Source: Aquarana catesbeiana
Taxonomy: Eukaryota > Chordata > Amphibia > Anura > Ranidae
Direction of reading: 5' to 3'
DNA length: 64,000 nt
NCBI RefSeq assembly: GCF_042186555.1
Contig: NC_133336.1
Location: forward strand, 192,842,937-192,906,936
The position numbers and the translations under genes are program-made. A model generated the notes under the pieces. The model was given only the letters and a program-made list of their open reading frames with translations, searched no databases and had not been told where the DNA came from. Positions 35,217 to 46,013 of the stretch are shown one piece after another (the stretch's first letter is position 1; the number at the start of each line of letters is the position of its first letter).

Positions 35217-36644
35217 ATGTCTAAACTGCTGGCAACAAAAGAGAGTACTAAGTGAAAGTGTCCAAATTGGGCCCAAAGTGTAGCCACCATTATTTTACAG
35301 CACTGCCTTAACCCTCTTGGGCATGGAGTCCACCAGAGCTTCACAGGTTGCCACAGGAGTCCTTTTCCACTCCTCCATGATGACATTATGAAGCTGGTGG
35401 ATGTTAGAGACCTTGCGCTCCTCCACCTCCCGTTTGAGGATGCCCCACAGATGCTCAATAAAGTTTAGTTCTGGAGACATGCTTGACCAGTCCATCACCT
35501 TTACCATCAGCTTCTTTAGCAAGGCAGTGGTCGTCTTGGAGGCGTGTTTGGGGTCGTAATGTTGGAATACTGCCCTGCGGCCCAGTCTTCGAAGGGAGGG
35601 GATCATGCTCTGCTTCAGTATGTCACAGTACATGTTTGCATTCATGGTTCCCTGAATAAACTGTAGCTCCCCAGTGCCGGCAGCAGTCATGCAGCCCCAG
35701 ACCATGACACTCCCAAAACCATGCTTGACTGTAGGCAAGACACGCTTGTCTTTGTACTCCTCACCTGGTTGCCACCACACATGCTTAACACCATCGGAAC
35801 TAAATAAGTTTATCTTGGTCCATCAGACCACAGGACATGGTTCCAGTAATCCATGTCCTTAGTCTGCTTGTCTTCAAACTGCTTGCAGGCTTCCTTGTGC
35901 ATCATATTTAGAAGAAGAGGCTTCCTTCTGGGACAACAGCCATGCAAACCAATTTGATGCAGTGTGCGGTATATGGTCTGAGCACTGACAGGCTGACCTC
36001 CCACCCCTTCAACCTCTGCAGCAATGCTGGCAGCACTCATATGTCTATTTCCCAAAGACAACCTCTGGATATGACGCTGTGCATGTGCACTCATCATCTT
36101 TGGTCGACCATGGCTAGGCCTGTTCTGAGTGGAACCTGTCCTGTTAAACAGCTGTATGGTCTTGGCCACCATGCTGTAGCTCCGTTTCAGAGTCTTGGCA
36201 ATCTTCTTATAGCCTAGGCCATCTTTATGTAGAGCAATAATTATTTTTTTTCAGATTCTCAGAGAGTTCCTTGCCATGAGGTGTCATGTTGAACTTCCAG
36301 TGACCAATAAGAGTGAGAGCGATAAACACCAAATTTAACACACCTCCCCCCCATTCAAACCTGAGACCTTGTAACACTAACGAGTCACATGACACCCGGA
36401 AGGGAAAATGTCTAATTGGGTCCAATTTGGACATTTTCACTTAGGGATATACTCACTTTTGTTGCCGGCGGTTTAGACATTAATAGCCGTGTTTTGAGTT
36501 ATTTTGAGGGGACAGTAAATACAAGCTGTACACTCACTACTTTGCTACAATGTAAAGTGTCATTTCTTCAGTGTTGTCACATGAAAAGATAGAATAAAAC
36601 ATTTACAAAAATATGAGGGGTGTACTCACTTTTGTGAGATACTG
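35217..36644 (-). mobile_element. Tc1-like DNA transposon, 3' end truncated
   Basis: The right end (36605-36644) reads GGGGTGTACTCACTTTTGTG then AGATACTG followed by TA. The inner repeat CTCACTTTTGTTGCCGGCGG (36448) is mirrored on the left at 35217-35255. The left outer repeat is absent. Confidence 0.88.
35295..36240 (-). pseudogene. Tc1 transposase remnant
   Basis: The N-terminal helix-turn-helix region (KTIQLFNRTGS, NRPSHGRPKM, GQPVSAQTIYRTLHQIGLHG) and LWSDGPR lie at 35810-36172. After a frame change, 35295-35780 carries PTVKHGFGSVMVWGC, the second aspartate in QHYDPKHASK and the glutamate in NFIEHLWGILKREV. It is one of the better-preserved transposases here, but the frame break disables it. 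Confidence 0.92.
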
Positions 36645-36765
36645 TATACTGGAATTTACACAGCTATAGATGCTTTACTAGCAATTGTGATCAGCGACTT
36701 ATAGTGGGACTGTGATAGGGTGGGTGGCAATCTGGCGCTAACAGACACAGACATGAGTAGTAAAC

Positions 36766-36770
<5 letters not shown>

Positions 36771-36812
<42 letters not shown>
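36771..36812. repeat. (AC)n microsatellite
   Basis: About 20 AC units. Confidence 0.97.
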
Positions 36813-36814
<2 letters not shown>

Positions 36815-36984
36815 GGTGCACACCCTAATGCGATATGCTTGCAGTCATAGGTGTGCACAGTCTAGGTGCTAAATTTTTTTTTTTTCTGATGGAACAAAAA
36901 CAAGACTTAAATCGGATTTCTACATTTTGAAATGCCTGTAGGGGTCGCATTAAACTTGTGGCTTTTTTTTTCTTCTTCTAGGAA

Positions 36985-37612
36985 GAAATTGAACTTATAT
37001 GCCAGTCAAGTTCCTCCACCCCAAATCCTCTCATCCATGTCGTTATGGACCTTGCTTTGTGTACTGGTGCGTAGTCATGTTGGAACAGGAAAGGACCATC
37101 CCAAAACTGTCCCCACAAAGTTGGGAGCATGAAATTGACCAAAATGTCTTGGTATGCTGACGCCTTAAGAGTTCCTTTCACTGGAACTAAGGGGCCAAGC
37201 CCAACCCCAGAAAAACAACCCCACACCATAATCCCCTCTCCACTAAATGATTTGGACCAGTGCACAAAGCAAGGTCCATAAAAGACACATATGAGAGAGT
37301 TTGGGGTGGAGGAACTAGACTGGCCTGCACAGAGTCCTGACCTCAACCCCATAGAACACCTTTTGGAATGAATTAGAGCAGAGACTGCAAGCCAGGCCTG
37401 ACCTCACAAATGCGCTTCTGGGAGAATGGTCAAACATTCCCATAGACACACTCCTAAACCTTGTGGACAGCCTTCCCCGAAGAGTTGAAGCAGTTATAGC
37501 TGCAATGGGTGGGCCAACTCAATAATGAACCCTATGGACTAAGACTTGGATGCCAAGTTCATGTGCGTGTAAAGGCAGGCATCACAATACTTTTGGTAAT
37601 ATAGTGTATCTA
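36985..37612. mobile_element. rearranged Tc1-like transposon fragment
   Basis: 36985-37260 reads as transposase on the minus strand (GIMVWGCFSGVGLGPLVPVKG, FLFQHDYAPVHKARS). 37261-37612 reads as the downstream part on the plus strand (FGVEELDWPAQSPDLNPIEH, then the 3' repeat ending ACTTTTGGTAATATAGTGTA). Both halves contain the same region around CAAAGCAAGGTCCATAA, in opposite directions. Confidence 0.85.
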
Positions 37613-37896
37613 TAATTTATAATAATCAAATGTTCTTTTTCCATACAATCAGTGATACAGTTCATATATTGGTGTGATCCACACTTTGCGCAAATCCTTA
37701 AAAAAGTGATATCAGTGACTCCCACCACCATTCAAAGTTGCGCTCATCTCCACGTTTGACCTGTCCATCCTGGATCAAACCACTCTTTTCCCCACCCTGG
37801 GGTACAAAAAACAGGCTCCTCTGCACTCCTCCTACTCCGTTATAAACCTAGATGTCACAGGCTACTCCACAAATTAAGGTGGATGGCCCTTTAAAA

Positions 37897-38228
37897 CCAC
37901 GGTACCAACACTGTGGGTAAACTCATGCAACACAAGGTATCCTCAGTGTAGCAAGTTAAAAGCAGCAGACATTAAAATTATTACAATAACATTTTACCCC
38001 TGATGAAGTCACGTGATGACACACATTGGGCAGAGCTGGGTGACGTTACTGAGACGGGAAGTGATGCGGGTGCCACGAGCCCCGCTAGGATTATTACAAG
38101 CTGTTTTTCTCTTCACCTTGTTGTAAGTGCAATCATTTTAATAAACGTCTGCTGCTTTTAACTTTAACTTACTACACCATGAGGATACCTTGTGGTGCAC
38201 GAGTTTACCCACAGTGTCGGTACCGTGG
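37897..38228. mobile_element. 332-bp inverted-repeat element
   Basis: CCACGGTACC...ACACTGTGGGTAAACTC on the left is matched by GAGTTTACCCACAGTGTC..GGTACCGTGG on the right. CAAGGTATCCTC and AAAGCAGCAGAC also have inverted partners. The centre holds a hammerhead-like string (37994-38020). No coding sequence. Confidence 0.8.
37994..38022 (+). ncRNA. degenerate hammerhead-ribozyme-like motif
   Basis: CCCCTGATGA is followed by GTCACGTGATGAC, which can form a 4-bp stem II. The second conserved box (GAAAC) is missing and reads ACACATTGGG. The catalytic core is therefore incomplete, and I regard this as a decayed relic at best. Confidence 0.35.
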
Positions 38229-40082
38229 AGTGCTTCTCCTTTATGGTCTCTGGTGGAGGCGCCGGAACGCCCTTCCGGCATGTTCCGCCAGAAAAAAAAA
38301 AAAAAAAAAAAAAAGTTTAACAAGTTGTACAGTACTTGCGACTAAACCGCAGTAACAACTCATTGGTTGGGGCCTGGGCCCCCCGGCACGCCAAGGCACC
38401 TACATGTGTATGGGCTGCCCCCCTCGATGGTAGACCTGAGCACAAATGATTAAAAACTGAGCATGTGGGCCCAAAAAATTATTTGAGGGGAATATTCTTG
38501 GCATAATAATACACTAACGTTGACTTCATTATCAACTTACCTTCTGGCTTGCAAAGATGTATACAGACTGCTCTACTGGACTGAAATGGCTTACTGTACA
38601 CTGAGTGTCTCCCAGTGTGCATTAGAAGCTGCAGCAAGTCCGATAGGGCCCACCTCATCTCCTAGCTGGAGGGCATTCCTGATCAGCTAGCCCTTTCCTT
38701 CCTAGCTTCACTGTCTCTGGCCCACCCCTTTCATTTTTTGGATTTCAATTCTTTCAATCATGGATGCTCAGTATCACATGTGGGCTTGGGGGCCCGGAGG
38801 GTTTGGGGATTAGGCAATTGGAAAGGCAAAATACATGCATTTTAAAAACTTTAGCTTTAAAATTTGAGATCACACTATTGTTTTACTGTATGGAGAATTC
38901 ATTTTTGGATATTTATGATTTGAAGAAAAGCAAACGGTTCTTTCTCTACTTCTCTTTTTCAGAAGACCAACAGCAAGGAACAAGTTTATGGTCAGAAAGG
39001 GTCCATCTAGATTTGGCGATACAAAAACATCCACAATGGGGTAATACCTTCGAATTTCGAAAAACCATATAAAGGACTGCGATTTCCAAAAAGAATTATA
39101 CCTTTTTAAAAGATAATGCTTTGGGCAACAAGTCTATAAAAACAAACCTCTTACAAAAAGCATACAAGTGGACTGTTGCAATCTTGCACTGAAGAAATAA
39201 ATAACGACAAAGATAGATCACCTGAGTAGGCAACTAGATTTATTACTAGCTTGTCATGTCAACATACATGAAGAACAATTATGTGTAAACATTGGCATTG
39301 GTTGCAAAAAAGATTTAATCTCTAGTAGTTGTATTATTTTGCCCTATACTTGCTCTAAGACATTAAGTTGCACAAAAGTCATCACACACAAGATATATTT
39401 GCTAGTAGATGTAGGGCGAAAGGAAGGCAAAAATGTGGCGCATGCTCACTGTACCCACATAGGGGTGGGGTCTATGATAGGTCATCTGGCTAGTCAGTAG
39501 ACCTTGTTTCAAGGGGCATGTACCAGTAGGAGGGGAAACTAAAAAGGCCATGGGTCAAAAAGACAACCTCATTTCTATCACTCCTAGGGGTTGCTGCCGG
39601 AGGCAAAACAGAATATTTTCACTTTGCCCAGCAACTAGAATGGTTCTACACTGAAGGAAGGTGGGGTAATTTGTTGAGTACTACTATAAAAATAAAGTAG
39701 AAGCTCTCCATCTTGATTACTAAATGTTTGTGTCAGGCAAAAGTTTGCTTGGTAAAAGTTATTTAGAAATAACTTTTTTGGGGTTGGATGCATTTAGTGT
39801 AGTTTTTGTTTATTTTATGTTTGGTTTCACTTTTTTTTCCCCCTTAAAAAAAAGGTAATAAAAAGTAATACAACTAGATTAATAAGGGTGAGTTTATTAG
39901 CACAACAGGTCCATGATAATTGGAAGAATTTTCTGTAACCCTCAGGAGCCCTTTAAAACCCATTGCATCCATAAAAAGACTTACTTTCTCCGATTGACCC
40001 AAAATTTATTTTGCCAAAATTTGGGGAAATTCAAACACCCATTTTCATTTATCGCTAGTGGAGAGACTCCAAAATCGGTTAC

Positions 40083-40622
40083 CTTTTTGGCAGTGTCGAG
40101 ATGTCCAGCAGCGAGGCTCCTCCACACCATTGATAGTAGTCTTCACACAGGAGGAGTCCAGGAGCCCAGGACAGACATCAGTGCATTCCTCTATAGGTTT
40201 GTTGCCAACAATGTAGTTTTCCCCATTCTCAGACAACAGCGACCAGTCAATAGTGGAAATGTGGCAGAGCTCCTGATTACGTTCAATGCGGACATCCCCT
40301 CGCACTATGTTGGTGAGGCTAATAAGCCCTATTTCCCTCAGATGTGGCATTTCAAAAATCACCAGGGAGTAATGGAAGAAGAGGTCAGTGCCACGAATTA
40401 TGGACAAATTGGGAAAAAGTTCTTGGAGACTTTCCAAACCGTAGACACGGAAGAGGAGAAGGTACTCTGTGATAATGGTTAAACGGGGGAAGCTGAGGCC
40501 TCGGAAATCTTCAGGCTTGGTACTGAACATGAGCAGTATCTGTAGATTGCCTTGGATAATTGTACAGTTTTCCAACTTACGAAGCTGAGACACATCGTTT
40601 CGGATGTCCATGCTGCCGCAAA
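40083..40622 (-). CDS. insrr: insulin receptor-related receptor, exon 2 (L1 domain)
   Basis: A 540-nt exon encoding the first leucine-rich ligand-binding domain (L1). The acceptor is a pyrimidine-rich tract ending CCCTAG at 40623. The exon starts with two bases that complete a codon from exon 1 and then reads CGSMDIRND. Further motifs are LENCTIIQGNLQILLMF, EDFRGLSFPRLT, YLLLFRVYGLESL, IRGTDLF, LVIFEMPHLR, NQELCHISTIDW, NYIVGNKP and CWTSRHCQK. The donor GTAACC begins at 40082, leaving one base of a split codon, in phase with exon 3. NCT and NLS are likely N-glycosylation sequons. QELCH.STIDW and EDFRGLSFPRL fit INSRR best. The signal-peptide exon was not found upstream and must lie beyond position 64000 or be unrecognisable. 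Confidence 0.94.
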
Positions 40623-40775
40623 CTAGGGAAGAAGAAAAAAAATGACAATTAGGCTGACTAAAACCTAATAAAAGTCATTACATTTAAAAAGTAAATATGT
40701 TATTTTTATGCAGGAATTGAACCGATTCAATACACTATCCTTGACACATGGGCAGACTGCAGCCTTCCACAAGAT

Positions 40776-41001
40776 CAACACACCTCAACACACCTCAACA
40801 CACCTCAACACACCTCAACACACCTCAACACACCTCAACACACCTCAACACACCTCAACACACCTCAACACACCTCAACACACCTCAACACACCTCAACA
40901 CACCTCAACACACCTCAACACACCTCAACACACCTCAACACACCTCAACACACCTCAACACACCTCAACACACCTCAACACACCTCAACACACCTCAACA
41001 C
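40776..41001. repeat. 10-bp minisatellite (CACCTCAACA), about 22 units
   Basis: Perfect repeats starting about 155 bp upstream of insrr exon 2 in intron 1, followed by four CTCCCAAA-type 8-9 bp units. Translated HTSTHLNTPQ strings are artefacts. Confidence 0.97.
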
Positions 41002-41245
41002 TCCCAAACTCCCAAACTCCCAAACTCCCAAACTCTGTGCAGCCCAAGAAATCTGCTACTTGTATCGAATGATCCTCTCCAGAACCATTCTTTGCTGCAG
41101 AAAGACTCTGTTCCTTCCTCTAACTTCCCAAAGATAACATATGGTAATCAGACATATCTAACACGTGAACAAGTTTTCAAGAAATCAAATATGAATAGCT
41201 TCTTGTAAAATCTTTTCTAATTTTCAAAAAGGCAATAGTCTAAGC

Positions 41246-42038
41246 CAGGCTCTCTCAACCAGGGTTTCATGGAACCTAAGGGTACCTCCAGAGCAGCCTT
41301 TTTCAAACAGGGTGCCTTTAGGTGTGCCTTGCCATAACGGCTATACAGTAATTCCTCAAAAATTGTATATGAGCCAGAGAGTGGATCAAGCCTGCCTTTT
41401 AGTTCTATAAAGCCACAGGATTTCATTGTGCACAATTACAACCTTCTAGCCCCCAGGGTCTTAACCACCAATTATGTAATTGGCTGATAAGGAGAAAACT
41501 GGACGCCTACACTGCACTGCCCTCCTGCCCCCTGTCAGCACTGGGGTACCGGGGGTCGCTTTAGCTGACTGAGGGAGGGAAACAGAGGGAGAAGAGAAAC
41601 ATTGGAACACTAGTCAGTACCAGTGTGCAAAAGGTGTATTTATTTTGGAAGAATAAATCATCTCTATTTTTGGGGTTCCTACACGGGTGAATGTTGCTAC
41701 ATTATGTAAAACTATTAGTTTAGTTGTTCACATTTTAGAATGGGGTGTCCTAAGATTCTGCATACATTTTAAAGGGTGCCTTGATTGAAAAAAAAGATTG
41801 ACAAACACTGCTCCAGGAGGTTGCTTGGGGTTCCTTGAGCAATAAGCAACTTCTATCTATCAGTAAAGTTCCCACTGACACCAATGATCTTTTCAGCTAT
41901 TTGTAAGGGAGCCATTCTTCCCAATGACCATCACACCGATGTGTCAGGACTTGTAGATAGTATTTTTTAGCAGAAGTTCCCTTAGACTGGAAAATTATTT
42001 CAGGGGTTCCTCTGTCCCGAGAGGGTTGAGAAAGGCTG
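41246..42038. mobile_element. hAT-type MITE family A, copy 3, with nested insertion
   Basis: CAGGCTCTCTCAACCAGGG to GGTTGAGAAAGGCTG, with a perfect 8-bp duplication GTCTAAGC (41238-41245 and 42039-42046). A second element interrupts it at 41294-41810. Confidence 0.92.
41294..41810. mobile_element. hAT-type MITE nested in family A copy 3
   Basis: Starts CAGCCTTTTTCAAACAGGG and ends GATTGACAAACACTG. Flanks CTCCAGAG and CTCCAGGA agree at 6 of 8 positions. The host MITE sequence resumes on the right with the GGAGGTTGCTTGGGGTTCC block. Confidence 0.78.
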
Positions 42039-42099
42039 GTCTAAGCATTCAAGCACACACTTTTTATGTACAAATCAGGAGGCATGTGTGCAATGGAAG

Positions 42100-42420
42100 C
42101 AGGAATTATTAGTTATAGATATTTATGTGCTGATAAATTACGCAGCACTTTCATATACAGTACATTCACATCAGTCCCTGCCCCCAAGGATCTTACAATT
42201 TAAGGTCCCTAAATCACCTTCATACATAACCAAGGCCAATTTAGACAGGAGTCCAAAGAGAGAATTAACGAACAAGCATGTCTTTGGAGTGTGGGAAGGG
42301 AATCCATGCAAGCACATTGAGAACTCCTTGCAAGTTGTTTCGTAGTTGGGATTCAGACCACTGACCTTAGTGCTGCCAGGCAGAAATGCTAACCCCTAAG
42401 CCACTGTACTGGCCAAATGT
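42100..42420. repeat. unclassified interspersed repeat, SINE/LINE-like
   Basis: Contains GATCTTACAATTTAAGG, GGCCAATTTAGACAGGAG, CATGTCTTTGGAGTGTGGGA and TTCAGACCACTGACC, phrases I associate with an abundant vertebrate interspersed repeat. Boundaries and class are not certain. Confidence 0.4.
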
Positions 42421-42426
42421 GCTTAA

Positions 42427-42693
42427 GCCTCGGTTCACACTGGGACGACTTATCAGGCGACCTGGGTCGCCTGACAAGTAGCGTCCCGTTCAGTACAATG
42501 GAACCGTTCTAATCGGAGCGACGCAAGTCGCTCCGACTTAGAAAAAGGTTCCTGTACGACTTTGGGGGCGACTTGGGGCGACTTGCATAGACTTCTATAC
42601 AGAAGTTGTTTTGCAAGTTGCCCCGGCAGTCGTGTGCAGGTCGCCTCGGTGAGGCGACCTGCAAGTCGTGCCGCCTCTGGTGTGAACCGAGGC
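42427..42693. mobile_element. Harbinger-like MITE, 267 bp
   Basis: GCCTCGGTTCACAC and GTGTGAACCGAGGC are exact terminal inverted repeats. They are flanked by TAA on both sides (42424-42426 and 42694-42696). A 3-bp TWA duplication is typical of PIF/Harbinger. The interior has further GGCGACCT/AGGTCGCC palindromes. Confidence 0.85.
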
Positions 42694-43033
42694 TAAAGCT
42701 CTCTGCCATGGAGGGCACATACATTACTGGGAGCATTTCCAAGTTCTGCTCTCTTTCGCTTGGCTGCTCAACCTCAGCTGTTCCAAACCACCAGCTGCCA
42801 AAAAGGGAAGCTATCAAATATTTGGTTATTGCAGGAGTTTCATTCATATAGCTGCAGGGATGTGGAAGAAAAAAAAAAATAGGATATGGGAACAGGAGGG
42901 CCTACAGGCCATTTGAAGCAGAGGTTCTTAACATTTTTATGATACAGACCCCAAATAGAAGGCCCCATCTGTCCCAGTTTTCCCTTTGACCTAATCTGTC
43001 CTTCATTTGGTTCCCATGGTATAGATCACTACT

Positions 43034-43036
<3 letters not shown>

Positions 43037-43076
<40 letters not shown>
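43037..43076. repeat. poly(A) tract
   Basis: About 38 consecutive A. Confidence 0.96.
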
Positions 43077-43084
<8 letters not shown>

Positions 43085-43284
43085 TATGAAGGGGCACCCC
43101 AGTGATATATTAAACCATTGAAAACATGTTAATACCGGCATAGTGCAACATGCTCTAAAATAAGATGCCTGTGGAATTATTTGTTTTTAATGCTCTCCTT
43201 TAAGCTGAAAGCCCGGCTGTTCGAGTGGGAGGTCATTTCTTGTTGAATGACTGGACCACCATACTCTTCTGCTGCTAAAGTTAA

Positions 43285-43625
43285 GCCGGACATAGATGTT
43301 TCGAGCTGCAGGAAAGAAAAAAAATTGTTAGATTCCCCTATCAACACTGAGTGGTGATGGGGCAATGCCTCCCGCGGAGCTATTGTGTCTCTGCTGAACC
43401 AGCCGAGATGCAAACCATGTATGGGCAGGCTGATTGCATCCAACTTGGGTACAACCAGCTTGTCAGATTTTTCATGCGATTAGCTGCTGGCAATAATCAC
43501 TGTGTGTTTTCCTGGCCAGAATGGCTTATTCCATCGGGAGAACACAAAAGATCCAAGGGAGGGATTCCCCCATCAATACCGACTGCGGTTGCAAGAAATT
43601 TTGACCGGATTTAAGCCGAAGGCAA
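43285..43625. repeat. unclassified interspersed repeat B, copy 2
   Basis: Shares ordered blocks with 10970-11250 (CATGTATGGGCAGGCTGAT, CAACTTGGGTACAACCAGC, GGGAGGGATTCCCCC). The ends AGCCGGACATAGATG and ACCGGATTTAAGCC hint at terminal inverted repeats. Confidence 0.6.
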
Positions 43626-43851
43626 AGCAGGGACCACTAGGCCCTTTATTGTCACAGCACTTGTAAGCGCCATTGAGACCCTTTAACCTAGGTGAATGGT
43701 TTCTACTTTATCTACCTTTATCCCACAACACAATGCAGACAATCTTCTATTAACCACCGAATTGAGCTCACAATGCATTAAGGAACGTCAGGGGCCCAAG
43801 TTCCAAGTAAGTGATTTTATTAAGTGTACACAGTGCTCAGTCAAGAAAAAA

Positions 43852-43968
<117 letters not shown>

Positions 43969-43979
43969 CTGAGTACGTG

Positions 43980-44590
43980 TTAGGTAGGTGCAGTGTGGTA
44001 GGCAGTAAAACAGAGTCCTGATTTGCAAAGAACGATGTATTGAAACAGCAGGTTAACATCACACATCAGCCCAGCGGGGAATCTCACCCGTCTGGTGCCA
44101 TTTACAATTATGCAAAGATTTGACAGCAGTCAAAAGACTCAGGGGTGCCAACAGCATCTACCACGAGGTGCAAAGTGCAGTCTGGCCGGTCCACACCCAA
44201 ACAGGAAACTTCCAAAAAAGATACTTGGTCCCTGCTCTTGCTCTACTCCACCGGAACTTCTCCCTATAGCTGGCACTGTCCTTGTCAGACAGGGACCCTG
44301 TCCCCTCGCATAATGGAGTGCCAAACCCAGGGGTCAGAGTATTAATAGACTCTGCTTGACCCAAGATGTCCTTCAGGATCACATGGGGTGGGTGCATCCA
44401 ACCGGATCACTGCCCGGTGACCAAGGAAATCAGAGAAACACAGCTTCTCAAAAAAAATCCTCTTCCATCTGCATTGCCACAACGGTTGAGCGCCACCTGT
44501 AGTGGAGACTGCACCTGCCTACGTATGAAAACTCTAAACCTATTTAAGAGAAGAGAATGAGGCTCTCCCACTAGGCAAAAGGAAGGCAGA
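43980..44590. other. unclassified segment
   Basis: GC-balanced and free of simple repeats. Several short open frames on both strands lack any recognisable domain. Could be part of an LTR; nothing decisive is seen. Confidence 0.25.
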
Positions 44591-45005
44591 TGTTTGGTCC
44601 CCAAAACTATGAAAGTCATGCCTTGGCTATTTTTATATGGACACACAGAGGAGGGTGTGTTGGCCAAAAAAAAAAAGAAGTTTAAAAAAGTAGGAACCTC
44701 TTTATAAACCTTTAAAGAATGGTAACAGTTGACAGGTTTGTTTGGTTAGTTTGAGTCCTGAATATGACGTCATACATGTTCTAGACACAAATAGTAATTT
44801 CAAATCCTTGTAAAAAAAAAAAAAAAAAAAAACACCACACACAGCACAAGACGTTCTAGCCACATGTAGTGACTATAAACTTGGATTACAACACAATTCA
44901 GAAGATTTGGACACAAACCTGTTTATACAATAGACCAAGTTTTGTTTCAATTGTTGACATCAAAAATGAGCTGCTAAGGTCGTTTTAATCACTCCCCACT
45001 TAAAA

Positions 45006-45021
45006 AAAAAAAAAAAACAAA

Positions 45022-45058
<37 letters not shown>
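45006..45058. repeat. A-rich plus (CA)n microsatellite
   Basis: AAACAAACAAACACACAC pattern, then pure CA. Confidence 0.95.
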
Positions 45059-45059
<1 letters not shown>

Positions 45060-46013
45060 ACTTTTGGTGGGTTAACTCACTGTCCACATCCCTAACTTGG
45101 AAGACAATAGAAATATAAATATACACATAGAATGCTACAAATCATTATCAGTCGAAAAATTGTGCTCATATGAAGCATGTTAGAATAAAATATACACTTT
45201 ATTGCGAGGCCCCTCTCACACTTCAGCGTTTTGTAGCTGGAGGAGAAAAAAAAAAAAAAAAAAAATAATATAATAATAATAACAACAATAACAATAACAA
45301 TAACAATAACATCAATTATTCTCTATGGAGTTGGTTTACATCTCCACTCCAAGTTGCCTAAAGCCAAATGCCTGAAGCTCAAAAAAGTTCTGGAGCTTTT
45401 TTGTAGCTCAAATTGGGCAGAAATTGTGCCCCCCCCCCCCCCCCCATAGAAATGAATGGAAACGCGCCATTTGCACGATTTTCTGCGCCAATGAAAAAGG
45501 GTATAAAAAAAAAAAAAAATAGATTATATCAAATAAAATGTAAAAATACACAACTAAAAATTATAAATAATGCCATATGTAATAATACATAAAACACCCA
45601 AACAAAGAAAGGTCAGTAAGGTTGGGGGAAAAAAAAAAAAAAAAAAAAAAGAAGAAGGGGAACAAGAATATATAGATACCAGTCCAACCTGGTGTGCGAG
45701 TGCATTTAGGTCAATAGTAAACTGTATATCCCTGTATGTTGTGATCATTAAAAGGTGCCCATCTAATACAGTTACATAGCCGGTAAGTACATTTTTTTTT
45801 TTTTTTTTAATCTAATAATTTATTTTGTGTTAGGAAGGAGTAGTAGTAAGTACTGTAGAAGAAAAGGAGAAAAAAAAAAAAAAGGGGAGGAGGAAAAAAG
45901 AATAAAAGCTGAGAGAAAAGCTAAAAAAAAAAACCTAGCAACAAATGATGCAACAGATGATCGTTCTCTAATGGCTAACCAAAAAAAAAGCCAAAAGTAT
46001 ATACATATACATA

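Larger units (their letters stand above)
2389..40082 (-). other. insrr: insrr intron 2 (about 37.7 kb)
   Basis: Intron between exons 2 and 3, from GTAACC to TTTCAG. It contains almost the whole transposon inventory between 3.8 and 37.6 kb. No other host exon was recognised within it on either strand. Segments where I see no gene or convincing repeat include 2389-2840, 3947-4620, 11335-11850, 13200-14454, 14927-15600, 16290-17590, 25140-25320, 30760-31830 and 38230-40082. Confidence 0.85.

Noticed and set aside
40083..40622. Assignment of the L1 exon to INSR or IGF1R
   Set aside because: The L1 wording alone is shared with INSR (LQILLMF, FRVYGLESL), but exons 3 and 4 in the same gene fit INSRR better, and NQELCH also points there. 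A phylogeny would settle it.
40776..41001. CRISPR array
   Set aside because: Contiguous short tandem units without spacers in vertebrate intronic DNA. The 1030-1650 array was rejected for the same reason.
40708..41208. Histidine/threonine repeat protein
   Set aside because: Translation of a 10-bp minisatellite; frames differ only by repeat phase.
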